Shown one piece after another: positions 59,290-64,000 of a DNA stretch of 64,000 bases. The position numbers were made by a program, and so were the translations under genes. The stretch is from contig JBCDIM010000007.1 of the NCBI GenBank assembly GCA_038749105.1, positions 21,370-85,369 on the forward strand, given 5' to 3'. Source of the stretch: JBCCOW01 sp038749105. Lineage in GTDB: Bacteria; Planctomycetota; Phycisphaerae; Phycisphaerales; Phycisphaeraceae. The notes under the pieces were generated by a model, which saw only the letters and a program-made list of their open reading frames with translations, was not told the origin of the DNA and made no database searches. The first letter of the stretch is position 1. Each line of letters begins with the position of its first letter.

Positions 59290-59667
59290 TCACAACCGCC
59301 CCACCACCGACCGCACCCCCCTGCCCAGCAGCTCCCGATACGCCGCCAGCCCCAGCACCTCGTGCGGGTACACCACGACCACCACATCCACCCCGCCTGC
59401 CCCATCACTAACCCTCGGCCACCCCTGATGGTCCAACCGGAACGCCTCCCGCAGCAGCCGCTTGATCCGGTGTCGTTTCACCGCCGTCCCCACCCGTCGC
59501 CCGACCGACAGCCCCAGCCGGTGATGCGTCAACCCATTGCTCAACCCCAGCACCGCGATCGGCCCCAGGTTCTTCCGGCACTTCCCCGCGTACACCGCAT
59601 CGAACGCCCGGCTGCCGCTCAGCCGCATCCCCCGTGTGAATTTCGACCTTTCACCGACACGTTCCAT
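59290..59667 (-). CDS. rnpA: Ribonuclease P protein component
   Basis: The protein subunit that helps RNase P RNA mature tRNA 5' ends. 125 residues, with FTRGMRLSGSRAFDAVYAGKCR at the start and the RNR helix RLGLSVGRRVGTAVKRHRIKRLLREAFR (about 48-75), both intact. The gene usually follows rpmH (L34), but here no rpmH precedes it; the gene upstream on the strand is a TPR-like protein. A TAGGGT box 6 nt before the ATG suggests it has its own promoter. Followed by yihY after 21 bp. Confidence 0.95.
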   Translation of the reverse strand: MERVGERSKFTRGMRLSGSRAFDAVYAGKCRKNLGPIAVLGLSNGLTHHRLGLSVGRRVGTAVKRHRIKRLLREAFRLDHQGWPRVSDGAGGVDVVVVVYPHEVLGLAAYRELLGRGVRSVVGRL

Positions 59668-59673
59668 CCGCTC

Positions 59674-59679
59674 ACCCTA
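59674..59679 (-). promoter_or_regulatory. -10-like box for rnpA
   Basis: TAGGGT on the minus strand, 6 nt (GAGCGG), then the ATG. The same hexamer and spacing occur at queA (44612-44617). Confidence 0.4.
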
Positions 59680-59726
59680 CCCCTCAGAGCCTCTGGCGTC
59701 CCGTCCTGGAGGCTGTCGTCGAACGC

Positions 59727-60482
59727 TCAAGCCCCCAGCCGCAGCGCCATCTGTTGGGCAGCCGCATAGCCAGGATTCACCCGCAGCGCCATCGCGTTCG
59801 CCACGGCGGCCCGGTCCCGCTCGCCCAGCGCCGCGGTGCATACCGCCAGGTGGTGCTGCGTGTCCGCCCGCCTCGGCCGACGGTCCGCTTCGGCCTGCAA
59901 CGCCTCCGATGCGGTTCGCAGCAGCCCCGCCATCGGAGACCGCTCCCGCGCCCCCGACTGTGCGGTGAGATACGACCGCACCGCGTGGTACGCCGCCGCT
60001 TTGACCCACACCGACGCCAACGCCGAAGCACGCTCGCCCGCCGGCGCGACCGACCGAAGCGTCGCCATCGCTCGCTCCGCCAGACGTGTCCGGCCCGCCA
60101 AGGACGCACACGTCCAAAGCCCCGCCCAACCGGCCACATCCATCGTGTCCCGGCGTACCGCCCGCCAGTACCACCACCCCGCACGCACCACTTCCGCCCG
60201 CTGCAGACACACCGACCCCTGCCAACGGCACCCCGTCGCATCGCCGCGTTCGTCCACCCGGGCCGACGCCCACGCTTCGGCTCGCGCCAAATCGCCCTGC
60301 CCCAAAGCCAGACCCATCCCCAGCTCCCAAGCCTCGTCGGACAACCCGCCCGCGTCTTCCATGCGTTCGATCATCCCCCACGCCTCACCGACATAACCCC
60401 GCTCGATCAGCAGCCGCAGCCCCGCGACGTCGTCGCTGACCCGGACCGCACCGTCGTCGGTCGTGTAGATGCACTCGCTCAC
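59727..60482 (-). CDS. TPR-like helical hypothetical protein
   Basis: 251 residues starting at a GTG that overlaps the upstream stop (GTGA), with GGAGG 8 nt before it. After a short N-terminal piece (SECIYTTDDGAVRVSDDVAGL) the protein is all helix with A/W-rich TPR-like pairs (e.g. AWELGMGLALGQGDLARAEAWA), ending in a plain TPR (DTQHHLAVCTAALGERDRAAVANAMALRVNPG). No catalytic motif or signal peptide. It and the next gene are similar in style and coupled, and they may form a complex. Function unknown. Confidence 0.7.
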   Translation of the reverse strand: MSECIYTTDDGAVRVSDDVAGLRLLIERGYVGEAWGMIERMEDAGGLSDEAWELGMGLALGQGDLARAEAWASARVDERGDATGCRWQGSVCLQRAEVVRAGWWYWRAVRRDTMDVAGWAGLWTCASLAGRTRLAERAMATLRSVAPAGERASALASVWVKAAAYHAVRSYLTAQSGARERSPMAGLLRTASEALQAEADRRPRRADTQHHLAVCTAALGERDRAAVANAMALRVNPGYAAAQQMALRLGA

Positions 60483-61354
60483 GCGGCCACCTCCTTTTCT
60501 AGCGCTTCCGCAACCCCGCAGCCCGGCTCTTCCGTCCGCCACGCCTCGAGCCGACGCATCGCCTCGCCCGCTTCGCCGTCCTTCATCAGCCGGCGGATCA
60601 GCGCCGCCCGCACGTCCGGGTAGTCCGGGTGCGCGTCGCTGATGCGCGCCAAGACCACCGCCGTCGATTCGCCGCCGCCCGGATCAACCCCCTCGACCTC
60701 GTCCGGCTGCCGCGAGAGCAGCAGCCCCAACTTCTCGTCCGTCGGCTGCTCCGCCAAACCCCGACGCGCCCAGGCGTTCGCCCCCGCGTGGTCCCCCAGC
60801 AGCTCGCACAGCCGCGCCATCGCCCGGCACACCATCAGCCCATGCCCCGCACGGATCAGGTCTTCCGCCGCCTGCTCAAGCCCCGCACGCAGCAAACGTG
60901 CCTGCCCCGACCCCTCGCCATCCCCCATCAACCCCAAGCCAGCGACGACCGATTCCAGCACCCCAGGATCCGCCATCAGTTCCGCCCGCAACCGATCAAT
61001 GCCGGCCTCATCCGCCTCCGGCAACGCATCGCCTTCCACCGGGTCCGCCCGCTCCAACCAGCCCAATGCCTCATCACCGTCCTGGCCCCCACGCAGCGTC
61101 CTCACCGCTGCCATCAGTTTCTGGTTCACCCCAATCCCCGCGGCTTCGGTCAACAGGCTTTCCGCCGCCGCGTACTCCCCCCGCCGTGACATCCACGCCG
61201 CCAACGTCGTCCGCACCACCTCCGGGCAGCCCGGCTCCCGCTTCATCCCGTGCAGCATCATCTCCGCCTCCGCCAGCCGACCCGACTCGGCCAGCCCCTG
61301 CGCCTCACCCATCCGTTCAAACACCGACGTCATGTCAACCCGTGGCGAACCCAT
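60479..61354 (-). CDS. TPR-like helical hypothetical protein
   Basis: 291 residues, all helical with TPR-like repeats (GLAESGRLAEAEMMLHGM; WMSRRGEYAAAESLLTEAA; ARLCELLGDHAGANAWARRGLAEQPTDEKL; ALIRRLMKDGEAGEAMRRLEAW). Start uncertain between the ATG at 61354 and one 21 nt in (MTSVFERMGEAQ). It overlaps the start of the downstream gene by 4 bp (GTGA), so the two are translated together. Upstream lies a 152-bp spacer to proB in which I see no gene. Function unknown. Confidence 0.7.
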   Translation of the reverse strand: MGSPRVDMTSVFERMGEAQGLAESGRLAEAEMMLHGMKREPGCPEVVRTTLAAWMSRRGEYAAAESLLTEAAGIGVNQKLMAAVRTLRGGQDGDEALGWLERADPVEGDALPEADEAGIDRLRAELMADPGVLESVVAGLGLMGDGEGSGQARLLRAGLEQAAEDLIRAGHGLMVCRAMARLCELLGDHAGANAWARRGLAEQPTDEKLGLLLSRQPDEVEGVDPGGGESTAVVLARISDAHPDYPDVRAALIRRLMKDGEAGEAMRRLEAWRTEEPGCGVAEALEKEVAA

Positions 61355-61506
61355 ACGACAGCTCCATAGATGGCTCTAACACGTTCTCGGACACCCGCCG
61401 CCCCAGACGCCACCCCACGACACGCCGCACAACACCCCCCTCGGGTTATCGGATGCAATCACCACCAGACCCGCCAGCCCCGGCTCGAAGCTCTGGCCCG
61501 ATACCC

Positions 61507-62688
61507 CTACCCCATCCCCGCCACCACCATGTGGTCCCGGTGCACCACCGCGCCGTACCCCGGCCGACCCAGCACCTTCTCGAATTCCCCCGTCCGTCGG
61601 CCCTTGATCAAGGCCAGCTCCTCCGACCCGTAGTTGCTCAGCCCCCGCGCCACCTCTCGCCCCTGCCGGTCCCGCAGCATCACCACGTCCCCCTTCGCGA
61701 ACGCTCCGGTCGTCTGCACCACCCCCGCCGCCAGCAGGCTCTTGCCCTTGCTCACCACCGCCTGCACCGCCCCGTCGTCCAGCGTCACCGTCCCGACCGG
61801 TCTCGCCGTCATGCCCAACCACCGGCTCCGGCTGTCCAGCTTCCGCGCCGCCGGCGCCACCACCGTGCCCAGCCGCTCGCCGCTCAGCACCCGACCGATC
61901 ACGCCCCTATCTCGGCCATTGGCGATCACCACCACCTCCCCCGCCTCGGTCACCAGCCGGGCCGCCTCGAGCTTGCTCCGCATCCCTCCGCTGCCCCACG
62001 CACTCTTGCTGCCTTCCGCACCCCCGACACCACGCCGGGTCAACGCCAGCATCCCGACCACGTCATCCACCCGGTCCACCACCGCCCCGCCCTCGTCCAG
62101 CAGCCCGTCCACCGACGTCAGCAGCAGCAGTACCTCCGCCCGCAGCGCGTTGCACGCCATCGCCGCCAGCAGGTCGTTGTCCCCGAACCGGATCTCGTCC
62201 ACCGCCACCGGGTCGTTCTCATTCAGGACCGGCACCGCCCCCATCCCGTGCAACGCCGTGATGCAGTTCCGCACGTTGAGGTACCGCTCCCGGTCATCGA
62301 AGTCGCTCCGCGTCAGAAGCACCTGGCCCGCCGCCAGCCCGACCTTCTCGAACGCCCGGTGGTACTGCGACAACAGCCGACGCTGCCCGATCGCCGCCAA
62401 CGCCTGCAGCTCCGCCACGTCCTTCGGCCGCTTCTTCAGCCCCAACGCCCCACACCCCGCCGCCACCGCCCCGCTGCTCACCAGCGTGACCTCCACACCC
62501 CCCTCACGCAGCTCCGCGATCTCCTTGACCAGCCGACCCACCAGCCGCGTGTCCACCCGAGGCCCCTCCGACGTCTGCTTCGTCACCAGGGACGACCCCA
62601 CCTTCACCACCACCCGCTTCGCTTGCTCGATCACCGTCTGCCGAAGCTCCATCGAGGGCATCAACGCACCCCCCGCAACATCTTCCAT
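61507..62688 (-). CDS. proB: Glutamate 5-kinase with PUA domain
   Basis: Catalyses the first step of proline synthesis, phosphorylation of glutamate. The amino-acid-kinase domain (about residues 15-280) has RVVVKVGSSLVT, LVSSGAVAAGCGALGL, QYHRAFEKVGLAAGQVLLT, NENDPVAVDEIRFGDNDLLAAM and the Mg/feedback region GTGGMRSK-like (here GSGGMRSKLEAARL). The C-terminal about 80 residues form the PUA domain (about 300-378). The ATG at 62688 lies within a heptamer array and 3 nt after the waaA stop; a second ATG nine codons in (MPSMELRQ) could also serve. proA is not nearby. Confidence 0.95.
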   Translation of the reverse strand: MEDVAGGALMPSMELRQTVIEQAKRVVVKVGSSLVTKQTSEGPRVDTRLVGRLVKEIAELREGGVEVTLVSSGAVAAGCGALGLKKRPKDVAELQALAAIGQRRLLSQYHRAFEKVGLAAGQVLLTRSDFDDRERYLNVRNCITALHGMGAVPVLNENDPVAVDEIRFGDNDLLAAMACNALRAEVLLLLTSVDGLLDEGGAVVDRVDDVVGMLALTRRGVGGAEGSKSAWGSGGMRSKLEAARLVTEAGEVVVIANGRDRGVIGRVLSGERLGTVVAPAARKLDSRSRWLGMTARPVGTVTLDDGAVQAVVSKGKSLLAAGVVQTTGAFAKGDVVMLRDRQGREVARGLSNYGSEELALIKGRRTGEFEKVLGRPGYGAVVHRDHMVVAGMG

Positions 62689-62706
62689 CTTTCAGCTTTC
62701 ATCTTT
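62679..62706. repeat. Degenerate heptamer array across the waaA/proB junction
   Basis: Read on the minus strand: AAAGATG, AAAGCTG, AAAGATG, GAAGATG. The array encodes the last codons of waaA (KDES and its TGA) and supplies the ATG of proB. A tandem repeat has thus become both coding end, spacer and start region. Confidence 0.7.
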
Positions 62707-63999
62707 GGCACCGGCACCCATCATCTCCAAAACCCACGCCGCGTGCCGCCCCGCCGAACCTCCATCCGCTTGCCGCGCCCGGATCACCCCCCTTCCCCGC
62801 TCAGCCAGCGCCGCCGCCGCCTCGGGGTCATCCAGCAGCCGCCGCACCGCACCCCACGGATCGTCCGTCTCCATGATCCCGTCCGCACTCTTGAACGCCC
62901 CCATCACCGCCGAGAAGTCCTTCGTGTGCGGCCCGACCACCGTCGGCTTCCCCAAGCCGACCGGCTCCATCATGTCCGAGCCATACAGCTTCCCCGTGAA
63001 GCTCCGCCCCACCACACACACATCCGCCAACGCGTACGCCTTCCGCAGCTCCCCGATCGTGTCCAACAGGATGACGCCAGCCATCCCCGCCTCCAAGCCC
63101 GCCGCTTCGGTCCGCCGCACCACCGCAGTCCCCCGTGCCCGCGCCGCCTCGGCTACCCCATCAAACCACTCCGGCTTCCGCGGCGCGATCAATACCCGCA
63201 CCCCCTCAGACACCCCGTCCAGCGCCATCGCCTCTTCCCCCGGGGCCGTCGACCCCCACACCACCAACGGCTTGTCTCGATCGATCCCCATCGCCGCCGC
63301 AAACTCATCCGCACCCTCCACCGCTTCCGGGGGCTCCACGCGTGCCGCGTCCCACTTCATCGTGTCCAACACCGCAACCTTCCCGGCCGGCACGCCGACC
63401 CCGACAAACCGCTCGGCGATCTCCGCCGTCTGCGCCGCGACGCCCCACAGCCGACCAAAACTCCCGCGCACCAGAAAACCGACCCGCCGATACCCCCGGT
63501 AGCTCCTTTCCGTGAGCCGCCCGTTGATCACCCCCACCGGCACGCCCCGCTTCCCGCACTGCTCCACGAAGTTCGGCCAGACCTCCAGCTCCACCAACGC
63601 CACCGCGTCCGGACGCACCGCATCCAGAAACCGCCGCACCGCCCCCGAAAAGTCCAGCGGATACCGCACCACCCGGTGCCGATCGCCGTAGAGCTGCTCC
63701 GCCCGCGCGACCCCCGTGTTCGTCGTCACCGCGATCAACAGCCGCAGCCCCGGCACCGCTTCGAGCTCCGCCACCAACGGCCGGATGAGGTTCGCCTCGC
63801 CCACCGACACCGCACAGATCAGTAGCGTCTTCTCGTCCGCCCCCCCCTCACCCCCCTCACCCCCGACGCCCCCCTGCACCCAACCGAACCGCCCCTTCCA
63901 ATCCGTCCGCCACTTGCCCGTCCGCAGCAGTGACCACCCCCACACCGGCGACGACACCGCCCCCACCACCGCGTAACACAGATCACGTCCAAGACCCAT
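62692..63999 (-). CDS. waaA: 3-deoxy-D-manno-octulosonic acid (Kdo) transferase
   Basis: Adds Kdo to lipid A precursors at the cytoplasmic face of the inner membrane (GT30). 435 residues: an N-terminal membrane-associated helix (LCYAVVGAVSSPVWGWSLL), then AVSVGEANLIRPLVAEL with the catalytic Glu, VELEVWPNFVEQCGKRGVPVGVINGRLTERS, AAQTAEIAERFVGVGV, and in the second lobe LIAPRKPEWFD and the CMP-Kdo-site GRSFTGKLYGSDMMEPVGLGKPTVVGPHTKDF. Its presence predicts an LPS-type outer membrane. The initiator ATG is 1 nt from the window edge, so an earlier start cannot be excluded. Probably co-transcribed with proB. Confidence 0.94.
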   Translation of the reverse strand: MGLGRDLCYAVVGAVSSPVWGWSLLRTGKWRTDWKGRFGWVQGGVGGEGGEGGADEKTLLICAVSVGEANLIRPLVAELEAVPGLRLLIAVTTNTGVARAEQLYGDRHRVVRYPLDFSGAVRRFLDAVRPDAVALVELEVWPNFVEQCGKRGVPVGVINGRLTERSYRGYRRVGFLVRGSFGRLWGVAAQTAEIAERFVGVGVPAGKVAVLDTMKWDAARVEPPEAVEGADEFAAAMGIDRDKPLVVWGSTAPGEEAMALDGVSEGVRVLIAPRKPEWFDGVAEAARARGTAVVRRTEAAGLEAGMAGVILLDTIGELRKAYALADVCVVGRSFTGKLYGSDMMEPVGLGKPTVVGPHTKDFSAVMGAFKSADGIMETDDPWGAVRRLLDDPEAAAALAERGRGVIRARQADGGSAGRHAAWVLEMMGAGAKDES

Positions 64000-64000
64000 C

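Noticed and set aside
60898..63825. 975-residue plus-strand frame across waaA, proB and a TPR-like gene
   Set aside because: Pro/Arg/His-rich, crosses three convincing minus-strand genes, no motif. A G+C-bias shadow.

Overview
This is a G+C-rich, gene-dense chromosomal window that reads like a member of the Planctomycetota, most likely the Phycisphaerae and probably marine. The signs are DUF4159-type membrane/secreted proteins, a small protein resembling a Planctomycetes/Verrucomicrobia-restricted family, zinc-ribbon 'CxxCGYDL...CPxCG' membrane proteins, a PEP-CTERM protein, a type II pseudopilin-like protein, several sulfotransferases, fucosidase/mannoside enzymes, a Kdo transferase (so an LPS-bearing outer membrane) and a cyanobacteria/planctomycete-style RRM protein. 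There are about 53 credible protein genes and one tRNA. I see no rRNA, CRISPR array, transposase, integrase or prophage.

Layout. 0-4 kb (+): GH29 fucosidase-like enzyme, M16 peptidase, RibB with a decayed RibA half. 4-10 kb (-): yhhQ, fau, a SWIM/SNF2 ATPase, an RRM protein. 10-13 kb (+): a conserved small protein, an AI-2E/PerM permease, an STN-like secreted protein. 13-20.4 kb (-): DUF4159 protein, guaB, kinase, amidase-like protein, small lipoprotein, zinc-ribbon membrane protein. 20.5-26.4 kb (+): CCA-adding/polyA polymerase-type nucleotidyltransferase, DedA, YggS, GH130, beta-propeller lipoprotein. 26.4-32 kb: Mrp ATPase, Spy-like protein, ABC ATPase plus large membrane protein. 32-41.5 kb: an MGS-domain/amidohydrolase fusion, PpiD-like chaperone, sulfotransferase, tRNA-binding protein, AsmA/TamB-like giant. 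41.5-44.6 kb (-): queA-tatC-bioD. 44.8-49.5 kb (+): small proteins, thermonuclease, tRNA-Ile, an autoregulated-looking LacI repressor, a PEP-CTERM protein. 49.7-55.7 kb: thioesterase, a Wzt-like ABC ATPase translationally coupled to a two-domain sulfotransferase, pseudopilin, TPR lipoprotein. 55.9-64 kb: nadE (+), then waaA-proB, two TPR-like proteins, rnpA and yihY (-).

How the genes fit together. Most of the window is housekeeping: riboflavin, folate, GMP, NAD, biotin, proline, queuosine (transporter and QueA), tRNA 3'-end maturation and RNase P. A second theme is the envelope and its polysaccharides: Kdo transfer, Wzt-type export coupled to sulfation, Tat export, AsmA/PpiD assembly factors, exosortase-type sorting, a pseudopilin, and GH29/GH130.

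Three sequence-level patterns cross gene boundaries. First, many genes carry a TANNNT -10-like hexamer 5-8 nt before the start codon, which predicts widespread leaderless transcripts. Second, degenerate heptanucleotide arrays sit in spacers and run into stop and start codons. Third, a 177-bp imperfect inverted repeat of the 'cacagag' type sits before the ribB gene. The strongest protein-level novelties are the MGS-amidohydrolase fusion and the sulfotransferase/exporter pair.
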